DNA of 64,000 nucleotides, from the NCBI GenBank assembly GCA_008921705.1, contig VFFE01006868.1, positions 709,161 to 773,160 on the forward strand, written 5' to 3'. Shown here one piece after another: positions 12,501 to 23,400 of this stretch. Position numbers and translations under genes: made by a program. How positions within the stretch are numbered: position 1 is the stretch's first letter; each line of letters starts with the position of its first letter. The notes below the pieces were generated by a model, which saw only the letters and a program-made list of their open reading frames with translations, was not told where the DNA came from and did not search any database. This stretch comes from Burhinus oedicnemus. Taxonomy: Eukaryota; Chordata; Aves; Charadriiformes; Burhinidae.

Positions 12501-14234
12501 CTTAGTCATGGGCACAAAACTGAGCCAGAATCAAGCACTTATCTGGAAGTTGGCTTGCCCGTTTCTTTTGATAAGAAGGGCTTTGTCCCTTAGCATAAGA
12601 TACAGTTGACCTTGAGTTGTCTGGAATATTGTTAATGCTGAAGAAATGACTGACAAACAGCAATTATGGAGAAACATGTGGTTGTCGCTATTCTTATGCT
12701 CTCATCAGGTATTGTTACACATTTGAGGTCAGACTGTGAAAGGCAACATTGTGGATGAAACAATGAAAAAGAAATAGCATTATTTTCAAACTCTTTATTC
12801 ATGACTAGAGATATTTTCTATGTGATTTGCCCTTTCTATCACAGTGACCTCTACAGACATGGTGATGAAAAATATTAACAAAAAGGTAACAACTGATAGC
12901 TGATATAAGAAGTTATTCACAAACACTAAGCTAAAAGCAGACAAATAATTGCATGAGCCGTTGTTGGCATCACAGCAAGTATAAAGTCAGATCTGGTATA
13001 AGGACTCCCTGCTGAAAGCATGTACCAGATGCAGGATTTTCTCAAGGTTAAATGTGATTATAGCGCACACACACATACAAATTGCAGACAGAGATTAAAT
13101 CACAAAATAATCAGAACTTTTCAAAAGGTAGTATACTACTCTGATTATCCTCTCTATCTTTAAGATATTGTGTTTTAAGTCTTTATACACCGTGTTCATT
13201 GGGAAGTTGCATTTAGGCTGATTCTATGTCGTTAAACCTGAAGGTCTGTCCATTCTGTTGTATTACGTGCAGAAAAATTAATTTCATGTAAAGGATCTAC
13301 AGTTTTACTTCTGTGTGTCAGCAGTCAGAATTATCTTCAGTTTTATTTTTTTTTGACTGACTCCTTACACATCTGAAATGAGATAATAAAAATCACAGGA
13401 AGATATTAATGAAATGGAAACTACTGTAAGAAAATGAAATAGATATGAATAAGTAACATTCTGTGCTCCATACTGAAAACATGTTAGTTTGAATTTATTG
13501 CTAACTGTCAAAATCAGTGACTTCAAAACTTCAAAATCCTGTAGTGAGGTGGATTTTAAAAAAAAAATTTGTTATATGCGATAGTTTAACACAGATGGAA
13601 AATAGTGGACTGGTTAGATTGCCATAGCCACAGGGTGTCTGAAGGCTGTGTCTACCCTAGTGATTTGTCTTGGTGCAATAAGAAGTATTTTTTGTGAATA
13701 GCCCAATGGTATCCATTTGTCTTTTGCTGGTTCAGGTCTCCAAGTAGTCTGATGCACAAAAATAAACTTGCTTTTTGAGAAAACTACATTAGAAGTCCTG
13801 ATCCAAACGTGTTCCATTGCTAACACTTTTACGTTAGACTCCCTTTTCTGTAGTAATTTAAGAGAAAGTATGTGGTAAACAAAACCAAGTTAAAATTAGG
13901 TTATGCCAAGCCAGTGTCAAATTCATGAAATGATGATGGAACTGAGTGCATAAACTGATTCAGGGTGATGCTGCAAAGAGTTAATTTTCAAATTAATATG
14001 TTAAACAAAGCAGATTCTATTGTGTACTGTACTTGGTCCCAGCTTCAGCTCAGAAAGGACTGAATGCTTTCCCCGTTCAGAGTAACACCATATTGTGCTA
14101 TCCAGAAGTTTTTCACAAGCCTCCCCCAAAACAGTGCTATGCCTTCAAGGCATAACTAGAGCTCACTGGAAAGCTGTTCCTTTAAAAAATGCTCATTGAA
14201 AGATGCAGTTTCATTGAAATGGAAATGTACACAG
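9561..14234. other. A+T-rich DNA, no gene recognised
   Basis: I found no exon with family resemblance and no clear transposon. Short open frames (for example at 10993-11175 and 11425-11631) have no recognisable domain. The stretch 12420-12780 is somewhat less A+T-skewed and less repetitive than its surroundings, but shows no coding pattern. It could be intergenic or intronic. Confidence 0.5.
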
Positions 14235-14720
14235 TTTCATGGATTAAAAAGCCAGAAGGGAGTACTGTGATCATCTAGCCTGGCATACTGTACAACAGAG
14301 ACCTCATGGCTGTCTTAGTTGCTTCCCATTTGAACTAGGTCATGTCTTTCTAAAGATAAAAAACCCCTCTACCTTGCTTTTTAAAAAGCATACTTGAAGG
14401 ATGGAAGTATATACCACAATTTTCAATGAGGGACTCCTCATTGTTAATTATGCTGTTAGTTCTAAGTTTGCCTGTCTTCAGTTTCAAGCCCCTGAGCCTT
14501 CTTATGCCTCTGTCTGTGAGACTGAAATGAAGTTTATCTTTCTATGTATATATTTACAGACTGTAATCTAGTTATCCATTATACTAAGGAGGTAAAATTT
14601 CTTGATTCTCTCACTTTGGGTCATGTTTTTGAGTACTTTCATGGTTATATTGTGAATACTTGCTACTTACCAATGTTGTTTTTTACTTATGAATGCCGAA
14701 ATTGGATACAGTATTTGAAT
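14235..14720 (-). mobile_element. Ancient CR1-like LINE tail, heavily diverged
   Basis: The block AGCCAGAAGGGAGTACTGTG followed by ATCATCTAGCCTGGCATAC resembles the antisense 3' end of an old amniote CR1/L3-like repeat that is abundant in turtles and crocodilians and survives as fossils in birds. Further recognisable pieces follow: an AAGCCCCTGAGCC block and the weak remnants up to about 14720. It is much more diverged than the other CR1 copies here, so it likely predates birds. The right boundary and exact family are my estimate from memory of these repeats. Confidence 0.5.
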
Positions 14721-15204
14721 ACTGAAGTAGCTGGTGCTAAGTAGTCTCTGTTCCTGCTTGAGATTCCACTGTTTATGCATCCATGTTCACATTCTTTTTT
14801 GCCTGAGATTAAGAAAAGTTTGGAGCTATCCAGATGGTCTAAAACTGCAGGGAGTTCTTTGCCTGACAGCTTGTATTGTAAGCTTTTAGGTGTTTGTAGT
14901 TTACAGCTCTGTTGTCACCTCTGGTGACACTAAATCAGACATTGTTGTGTTCTTCCTTGATGCTAAGTCATTTTTAGGCCACTGATTCTGGAGAAGTTTT
15001 CTTTTCAAAAAACAGAGAACTAAGACTGCGTTTTTGGTTTACTTAAATACAGTCTTGGGTTTCTGCTTTTGGTTTACTTAAAGCAAATCACAATTTGAGG
15101 TTGGCTTAATCAAACCGCAACCTTCAGGAAAAATAGAAAAAATTAGGAAGAAGGGGAAGCACAAGTCTGATGATGTAAATGATAGTTGTGTTGCCATATC
15201 CATT
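14721..15204. other. Short unique-looking interval
   Basis: I see no gene or clear repeat. The near-duplicate phrase TTTTGGTTTACTTAAA occurs twice within 60 bp (near 15030 and 15067), a small local direct duplication. Confidence 0.4.
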
Positions 15205-15290
15205 CTGTGCAAGAGTTCAGTGGTTAGAGCATTCAGCCCAAATGTGGGAGATCTTAGCTCACTTTCTTCCTTTGTCTCAGGAAAGACCAA
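15205..15290 (+). repeat. Ancient tRNA-like SINE fragment
   Basis: The segment AGTGGTTAGAGCATTCAG (near 15219) followed by AATGTGGGAGATCTTAG resembles the common amniote SINE phrase with a tRNA-type A box (GTGGTTAGAGCA) and a following GGGATGTGGGAGACC block. The B box is not clear. Only about 80 bp remain, so the assignment is tentative, and a real tRNA gene is excluded because no cloverleaf can be completed. Confidence 0.4.
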
Positions 15291-17227
15291 TTTACATTTC
15301 CTACTCTTCATGAGAATAGTTTTACCACATGGACAGAGAGTGATTTTGCTGTCTGACAGCATGAATATTTAAGTGTTTCATGTAAAGCTGAGTAGACGCA
15401 TGAGTTCACCAGTGCACTTCAGAGTATCTTCTTTTATTTCTTACCTTAACTAGGGCAAAGAATCACTTTGACTTAGGAGGTCTCACCTCTCTTTGGAGTA
15501 TCTTGGCCACTGAGACAAATATGATGCAAGTTTTTTTCAGTTTTCCTGATTACTATTAAAAAAATTTAGAATTTCCTATTTCTGCAAAAAATATTCTCAC
15601 ATTTTTGTTCTTTTGGTGAACAGTGAATATTTGGGTATTTTTTAAAAGGTAGACCTTAAATAATTTTTAGAATATGATTTAATGGCTTTTAAACTTATTT
15701 TGAAGTACAGATATGCTGTCTCTGAGAACTTCCCTTGTAGCTTACACCAATAGTACAGACAGGCATTGAAGTGAAATTAGAAAATGGATGGAGTTTAAGA
15801 TAAAGTTATTATGTATGTTGTGGCAAAATGTTACCTTTCTAAAAGACAGAATCATACACCAATTACAAATAGTTCAGTCTTCGCAAAGGAACAGTATTTC
15901 CCAAGGAAGAATGTGACAGGTATGGATATAGAACCAGTAGTGTTACCGGCCTATTTTCAGTGGTTTACAACTTGCCTAAGTTTCAGAATTTGAAGCCTCA
16001 GCTAGCTTGTTATGGTCATTACAACTAAACAGCCCAGTCATTTCAGAGAACAGAAAAAAAAAATTAAAAACAAGAAAAAAAATGTTGATACTATTTTCCA
16101 TTTAGGTACTTTGTTGCCCTTGTGCTTTGACATGGGACTAGCTTCTACATCAGGAATATGACTTGATTGCCCAGGTGTAAAGGTCTCTACCCAAATCTTC
16201 CATACTTGGTTCTTCCTTACCCACTTCCGTCCTTTAACATTTATTATTCTTTGAAAAACTGTGGTTTGTGTGCTCAGTGTATGTATAGTCAGCAGTGACT
16301 TCCTGGAACGTAATTGCTAATACTCTGTCATCACTAAGCGTGCTTGATCCTCTCATAGTTTGTAGTTGTAACAGGTGGCAACTGAATATACTTCCTCCCT
16401 TTGCATCTCCTACATCTAACAAGAGCTTGTGCATCAACCCCAGACGTTCAGTTGTCTCATCACTGCTGGCACCTGTGCCGCTCCTACCAAGCTACTAAAC
16501 ATGCTCCAGACTCAGAATAAATTTCCTTCTTAGTGCAGTTCTGAGCCAGAACAGCAATTCGGCATTGGAATTGTGAGTTGCAATGCAATTCCTTTCAGTC
16601 GGGCCGTTGCTAGCCCTAGCCTGGCTGCTGGTGCTTGGGTAGGCCTGAGATTGAAAACAAAGCATTTGCTGAGACTGAGAGAAACTGACTGAAATCTGGA
16701 GGATGAAATTGAAAACAATTGCAGAAAAAACTCTTTTTGGAAGTTGGTTTTAGGCTGACAAGCGGAAACTGAGAGGTGAGAGGGATAAGAGTTTCATTTG
16801 CCTATGCATCCACTGCACAAATGAATGTTAGAAAAAAACATGCTTTCCAGCAGGGTTTAGCAGATACTTATGGACAGCAGAGGACAAAACATCCAAAACC
16901 TTGGTTCTGATTTCAGGCTTTGGAGGAAAGTGTGTCAGTGTGGCATGGAATTTTCTGCCCAGTCTGCCCCAGTTTTCCTGGCATCTCCTGTTCCACCCAT
17001 ATCACCTTGGCCATGGTTCTTTGTCCCAGTGTCATCCAAACTTTTTATATCACTCACTCAGTCCCATTATGGCCTATGTCTCATCATGACCCACGGACCT
17101 GATCTCTTCATGCATGCAAGCTTCCTGTCTTAGTCAAATCTCCTTTCTGCTTTGCATACACAGTTCCAGATTTCCTGTGTAACCACTCCAGTTCTTACTC
17201 CAAAGACTTCTCCCAGTTCCCAGTCTC
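15291..17227. other. Mostly A+T-rich; small G+C-richer patch
   Basis: No gene recognised. 16430-16650 is richer in G+C and has a few CpG (CAGACG, TTCGG, GTCGGGCCG), unlike its neighbours. It carries no convincing exon, and I cannot assign it to a repeat family. From about 16930 the sequence becomes strongly C/T-rich, and this continues to about 17590 around the CR1 tail; see the findings for a similar block at 32.1-32.65 kb. Confidence 0.4.
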
Positions 17228-17336
17228 ATTCATAATCATGTGGAAAATGTCCCTGGCCGTGGCAGGGGGGTTGGAACTAGATGATCTTTAAGGTCCCTTC
17301 CAACTCTAACTGTTCTATGATTCTATGATTCTGTGT
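17228..17336 (+). mobile_element. Short CR1 3' tail
   Basis: Only the last hundred or so bases of a CR1 are present: TGTCCCTGGCCGTGGCAGG, GTTGGAACTAGATGATCTTT, AAGGTCCCTTCCAACTC and a terminal run of TTCTATGA-type units ending near 17334. The host octamer CCAGTCTC occurs at 17220-17227 and again at 17337-17344, which would be a target-site duplication. If so, the element starts at 17228 rather than at the first clearly recognisable CR1 base near 17248. Confidence 0.85.
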
Positions 17337-17344
17337 CCAGTCTC

Positions 17345-19007
17345 TGACCTCTCAGCAAATTTTGCTGCCTCCCCTCCATATGGCAGAGGCTTTCTGATCC
17401 ACTATGGGCACTAAAATAGGAGTGTTTATTTCAGTCCTCTTCTTGTTTCTTTTTTCCAGTGTTTGCCCAGCTAGTCTCAGGTTTCTCCTTCACCTGTTTG
17501 TCAGAACGGTCTTTCCAAACTCCTTTTCCTGTCCATTCACTACATTTTTCCTTGACCAGATAGTCTTGAACTCTTCATTCCCTGACAGTTAAGAGAATTC
17601 CAGTGCTTATTCCCAGACCACAATCTGTGCAATTTAGATTAAATATGTACATATTAAATACAGGTCTCGGTTGCAATTGTATTTCAACTTTGTTGGCCTG
17701 TTGTTTGAGATGTAACCTTCTGCCTTCCGTGTTGCTCATTTTTGCTCTGAAGACTGAATTACTGCATTTTCATGTCACTCACTACCCAAATCTTCATAAT
17801 CGTGATTATTTTATTTTTACAATCTCCTAGAGAAATGAAGGAGGAAAGAGAGTGATGGTAGCCATATAAAATAACACAGGATAGGCAAATTGAAAAAACT
17901 TAGAACCTAGTTTTTCAGAGTACTTAACATTGCTGTATATTAACTTCTGTATGTTGAAAGCAGAACTCCTATGGATTACATTTGCAGCTATGTTATCAGC
18001 ATTTCTGCAAAAGATATTTAAGAAATAAGTTGGGACAGGATATGTGGGAACACAATTAATGATGCCTCAGAAAACCTTGGTTTAAGTGCCTTATCAGTGT
18101 TGTTAAGGCATGCAGCAGGAGGACACAATCCAAGTTTTCCAGGGAAGCTATCACCTGTTTTGATCATGATACCTTCTTTTCAATTGTGCAGTTGCTTATT
18201 ACACAATTTCCAGGTGGTGCAGCAAATGAAATAAAACTTCTACTTACAATCATGGTTTCCTATCAGAGCAGATTCATCCTGAACATTAAATGAATCTGGA
18301 GGTCCCTGGGAAAGAATACTAGATGTTCATGAAGTACCACACTGTTATTATTCAAAAGTACAGGGAGGTAGAATTACTTCTGGATTGGTGGATATAAATC
18401 TATTTTGAATGTTTGGTATGAAATCTCACTAGCATTCTATTAATTTATCAAGGTAACTGCAATATCTGAAGTTGAAATGTTCATCTGTGGCAAATAACTA
18501 CTCTGTTCTAAACATAAACATAAACTTTGGAAAAGTATTAAATGCTAACAGGACATAAAAAGATAAATATAGTAAGTGGTACACAGCAGAGCTGGGTGGT
18601 TCAAGGTGGATGTAATTTGGATGTAATCATTATAAAATATCAGCTGCTATAATTGGCTGATAGGCAGGGCTTTGACAAAAAGCATTAATTACCTGAGGTT
18701 CTTTGACTGACTATGGCACCAACAAGCATGCTTTGACATACAGAGTAAGTGTGTTTACTGGCTACCAAGCTCTTATAAATGGAAATGGATGGAACTGACA
18801 TTTGGGCATCTATAGACTTGAGCCACCTCTTTCAACATAAAAGGCAGGATTTAATAACCAAAATATAGGTGTCTAATGCTATTTGAAATGCCCTACCACA
18901 TTTACCCTAGCCTCTAGCTGTTGCTCCAGAAGGACTCAGATTTTCTCTAGTCTCATGTCTATCAGCCTCAGGTCTCAGATATCCTAGGTGTCTGAGATGT
19001 CACTGGC
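17345..19007. other. C/T-rich then A+T-rich spacer
   Basis: The first 250 bases continue the C/T-rich block that the CR1 tail interrupts. The remainder is ordinary A+T-rich DNA without a recognisable exon or repeat up to the LTR at 19008. Confidence 0.45.
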
Positions 19008-19135
19008 TGTCAAGATTTGGGCTGGATTGGCCTAATCAGGCAGAATGACAGATGCTCTCTCTCCTGCTCCTCTTCGAAGGGAGGCAGGAGAGGGAGAAAG
19101 AGCAAGACTTAGGAGTTTAGAAGAAACTAAACTAC

Positions 19136-19141
19136 TTTAAT
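19136..19141 (-). terminator. LTR polyadenylation-type signal (ATTAAA)
   Basis: ATTAAA on the minus strand, between the TATA box (upstream on that strand) and the LTR 3' end at 19008. The copy at 50 kb has the same hexamer at the equivalent place (50209-50214). Confidence 0.55.
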
Positions 19142-19372
19142 GGAATATTAATAATGAAATAATAAATAGAAAATAATGAAATATATACAAAAGCGTATCA
19201 AGCTCCCAGGATGGGAATCTCGTCACCAGCAGGTATTGGGGAAGTCCCAGACTGGACTCAGTGACAGACAGGAACTGGATTCTGGATCTGAATTCAGGAT
19301 TGGGATCAAAGGCAGAGTCCTCCTCGGACACTGGCCATTGAAGAAAGAGGGCTGACCCTTTGATCCCTCAGC

Positions 19373-19379
19373 TTTTATA
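19373..19379 (-). promoter_or_regulatory. LTR TATA box
   Basis: TATAAAA on the minus strand within a segment conserved between the two copies of this LTR family. It is the likely core promoter of the original retrovirus; residual activity is unknown. Confidence 0.6.
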
Positions 19380-19721
19380 CTGAGCATGAGGCAGATGGGA
19401 TGGAATACCCTGTTGGTCAGTTTTGGGTCACCTGTCCTGTCCGCTCCTCCCCACAGGTGTGACCCCTCTACGCTTTTCAGCTCCCGACCCTCCAGCAGGG
19501 CAAATAACAAAGTTTTCTGGCCTTGGGTGTTATAGCAATAAGTGTAAGCAAGAGCCTCTCTGCATACCATTCACTGGCATCAGCTATAAACATGGGTCTT
19601 ATCACTCTGAGAGTGAACAGCTTCTGCACAACATGCTGCCAATTTCAGCAGTTAGAAGAGGCCTAGCTAAAAAGTGAAGTCACTGAATAAAATTGGTTCT
19701 ATTTTACCTCAAACCAGGACA

Positions 19722-19894
19722 GGGCCACTGAGTCACATTTGCGTGTTCAAGATGTACAGTTTTGATCTAATTTGTACAGATTTTGGTCTGGGAGTGATAC
19801 TTTTCCAGAAACCCTTCAAGGCTTAAATGAATTGGAGATCAGAGAACTCCTGAATTAGGGAGATTTTTTGTATTGGGCATTTTTATTTTCAGTA
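19722..19894. other. Spacer between two LTRs
   Basis: About 170 bp with no recognisable feature separates the minus-strand LTR ending at 19721 from the plus-strand LTR-like sequence. Confidence 0.4.
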
Positions 19895-20434
19895 GCCCTT
19901 GCTAGAAACATGGTGGATGCTGGAACAGATATTCCCTGCAGCTTGTGGAGGACCCGCACCAGAGATGATTTTCCTGGCAGGAACTGCAGCTCATCGAGAG
20001 CCCATGCTAGAGCACAGAAAAAGTGTGAGAAAGAAGTAGTGGTAGAGAGGACACGGTGTGTACTGACTGTAACCCCCTCATCCTTCTCTGCACTGCTCAG
20101 GGGTGCAGAGAAGTCTGGAGGGGCAGGAGTGAAGTTGAGCCTGAGAATGCGGTGAGGAAAGGTGTTTTTTTAATGTTTGTCTTTTTGTTTCCCACTATCT
20201 GAATTAGTTATTACAGTTTTGTTTTAATGGACAGTAAATGAAGTTCATTTCCCCCCCAACTTGAGTCTGTTTTGCCTGCAACACTCATTAGTAAGCAATC
20301 TCCCTGTCTTTATTTCACTCCACATACTTTCTCATTCCTGGGTTATTTTATTGTTTTCACCCCATTCCTGCTGAGGAGGGAGAATGAGTGACTGTCTGGG
20401 TGGAATTTTGGCTGTTAGCCAAGGTTAACCTACC
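19895..20434 (+). mobile_element. Diverged ERV LTR, plus strand (family B)
   Basis: This matches the layout of a common avian LTR with a G+C-richer 5' part: CTGCAGCTTGTGGAGGACCC, TTTCCTGGCAGGAACTGCAG, GAGTGAAGTTGAGCCTGAGA, then ACTTGAGTCTGTTTTGCCTG, a CTCCCTGTCTTTATTTC block, GCTGAGGAGGGAGAATGAGT and a terminal GCCAAGGTTAACC. It is strongly decayed: the usual AATAAA-type signal before the GAGTCTG block has become GTAAATG, and the terminal CA is not clean. A 95-codon open frame at 19868-20155 lies within it and is read as chance. Family recognition is from memory of avian LTRs. Confidence 0.7.
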
Positions 20435-23400
20435 TGACTACCTTTGCATTCTCCTTATTACTCATTATTAATATGTACAGGTATTTTTCTGAATGGAATT
20501 GAATGGAAATTTAATTATTTTTTTTTAAAAACAGTTCTGACAAGTGACCTTGTTGAATGCAGCCTGGAAATTTAAAAAAAAAAAACCAACCTCTGGTCTA
20601 TATACACATTTACTCCTTTAGAAAAAGTTAATAGATTTGTGAGGCACAAATTTTTGTAAAAACAAGTTCTTCTCTATTATGTCATAGTTGTTTGTCCACT
20701 GGGTCTAATTTTTAGAATATTAGCACTTTACTTAGTATGGACATTGTTCTTACTTGTCTGCTTCTCTGCTGGGCTCCTCTGGAATCTCCTTACAAAAATC
20801 CATATTGAGTTAGCTATTTTTCAGTCCTATAGTACTAAAGCAATTCAAAGTGAGATTTCGTAACATGCTTAGTTGTGTTATTCTTGAGTCATTTAGAAAC
20901 TTTTGGCAAATACCAATTTAAGAAAAATTCTAGTAAGCAAAACTCTTAAAACTCTTCAAAAGTGATTACGGATCTAAAAATTAATTTAGGTTTATTTGCT
21001 ATCTTCTTTGAGTGTTCCTTAATTCTTACAAGCTCCATGTCATTATCCCTGCTCATCATCTAGTTGAGAAGGCATTTGTTATTAGATTTTCTGCCTTTTG
21101 CAGGTTATTCTTCAAACATTTGGTCTTCCTCACTGTATTTTTGAACAAACAATCAGAGTTTATGATTTTTCCTACTTTACTCATTTGAATACAACTTCTT
21201 CTTCTGAAAGATAACTTCCTATATTATTCACTCGGTCTCCCTGACTGTGCTGTAGTGGTCTTTTTGGTCCTTTTGATAGTGGTATTCATTTGCTCTGAAA
21301 CTTAAATAGAGGGCCTTTTGTTTCCTTAATGACTGCATGTATGCTACCCTTTTTGATATCTCCTTTCATTTCTTTTCCATAAAACTAATTTTTATATGTT
21401 TTCCTGTTTTGAAATTAGTAACTTTTTGTTTGTTTGTTTTTGCAAAGCTGTAGAAACTAAATATATGTTGGTTGCTGTAATAGCGTAGTGCCTGGAAAGT
21501 AATGCTGTGAACTACATCCTTTGCACTGCCATGTTCAGGACAAGAATTACTTCTCCTTTTGGAGGTTTTGCCACTAGACGCTCTAATCATTTACAGGAAC
21601 TAAAAATTAAGTGTTATAATCACGCAGTAATGTGACAGCCTGGAGATTAGATGAGGTGTTCCCATTATTATTTTCTGCCTTTCCGTTCTCAGTCCATGTG
21701 TGGATTCCTGATTCATAAAACTTATCTGATTTAACTCTAAAACTTCTGTAACTTTTACAGTAAAACTCTACCAACACAACCAGATTTTCCTATGTACTTT
21801 GGTGGTAATGTTCACTGATTTATCTTCTTCCATCAAGTTTCTGATAATAGCTCTAAAGTCAATTTCTTATTAGAATCTAAGTGTTTTAAATCCCTTACTT
21901 TTACTCTTCTAGCATTTGTATAGAAACATAGATATTGTTTCACTTTTATGTTCTTCTGTACTCTATTACGATTGTTCTTCACTTTTTAATTTGAATTTTA
22001 CTCTTCTATCTCAGATTTTGAGAAGTCATGAAGAAGTAGAGGTTTATGCAGAGGTTTTTATGAAACTACTCTTAACGGATCTATTATCCTGGATGCTTCC
22101 CTTGCAAGGGATGCAACCCTTCCTGACTTTCCTGGAGCTAGTAGGTTTTTAAAGTACAAGCAGTCTCATTCTGTTTTGACTTCAGATAAAGTTCTTTTGT
22201 ACAGGTTCTGTCTGCCACCAGTTCTTAATGTATCCTGCTTCCTGATGTCATTTATTCAGGCATGTGTGGAGACTTCCACTCTGTCTAAGCCAATAGCTGG
22301 TATTGAGAACATCTCAGAGAACGTTGCTGTGGAACTTCTGGTACATAGTTTCCCTCAGAACTGCAGGTATTTTCCCTTTGAACTGTTCTCCTGCTCTTCT
22401 TTGAGTCACTGAGGGTCTCTAAGCCTGCCAGTGGAGTCCCCTTCCTGGTGTTGGCCTTGAATGATCACGGCCCTCCTGTACCCTAGAGCCAGGCCATCAA
22501 GTAGCACCTTTGGATGTCACAGACTTATTATCAAACTGGAAGCTGGTTTTAACCTGTCTGTAATATGCCATTCCTTCCACTAAAAAAATAATAATAATCT
22601 GCCTTCAGATTTCAGTTTGGGAAGCCCACATTTATCTTACTATCTTTATTTCTACAGCTCACTAGTTATATGATAGCATATTTTCAAAATGGAGGGGTAA
22701 GTTAGCTATATAAAATGTATATAGACAAAAATGTAGATGATTGTCAATAGGTGCTGTTATTTGAACTGTGGAAAACTATATTTTGAGCAAATGCTGTTCC
22801 AAATAAGTGCCCAAACTGTGATAATTTTAACTATATAAAATCTTGGATAGATAATCCAATTCTAGTTCTTTGATTAAAAAAAGCTCATCTAGTATGCAGT
22901 TTTCTGGAATGAACGAGTGCCCATCCCTCGATTTCCTATACCTCTGCAAAGCTGAAACAGATTGGGGCTCCCTAGTTATTCTCTGCTTCACCTAGCTTCT
23001 GAGAAGCAGTATATAAATGAAGGCAGTCATGCGGCTATTCTAATGAATACTGGAAATTTTGTAGGAGCCATCAGATGTAGGGCACAAAAATGGCTTAAAC
23101 CCATCTTCTTTCCCCTATTTTCATTTCCAGCCCTCTACTGAGATATTTATAGTTATGGGTAACACAGCAATATCCAGAATATTTTATGTAGTTTCGGCTG
23201 TTGCACGATTTATGATGACATTCATCCCCATGAAGCTCACATTTATATGCACTGTTCTTTACAATTAACTTGTTTAACAACAGTAGCTTGGTTTCTGTGT
23301 TAATATGAAAGTATCATCCCTTGATAATGTAAGTAAAAGCTTCTAATGTATATTAACATTTTGTCTGACCAAATCTGTATCACTAAGGATTGTATTCCAA

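Larger units (their letters stand above)
19008..19721 (-). mobile_element. Solo ERV LTR, minus strand (family A, copy 1)
   Basis: A 714-bp LTR. On the plus strand it runs from TGTCAAGATTTGGGCTGG to CCTCAAACCAGGACA; the two ends form the imperfect TG..CA inverted repeat expected of an LTR. The same family occurs at 50088-50733, and a block of roughly 120 bp around 19375-19485 is nearly identical between the two copies. Antisense signals give the direction: TATAAAA at 19373-19379 and an ATTAAA polyadenylation-type signal at 19136-19141, both on the minus strand, about 237 bp apart. No retroviral internal region adjoins either end, so it is a solo LTR. Target duplication is not clear for this copy. 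ERV class is not certain from the LTR alone. Confidence 0.85.

Noticed and set aside
15205..15290. A tRNA gene
   Set aside because: There is an A-box-like word, but no complete B box and no cloverleaf. An old SINE fragment fits better.
19868..20155. 95-codon open frame
   Set aside because: It is contained almost entirely in a decayed plus-strand LTR.
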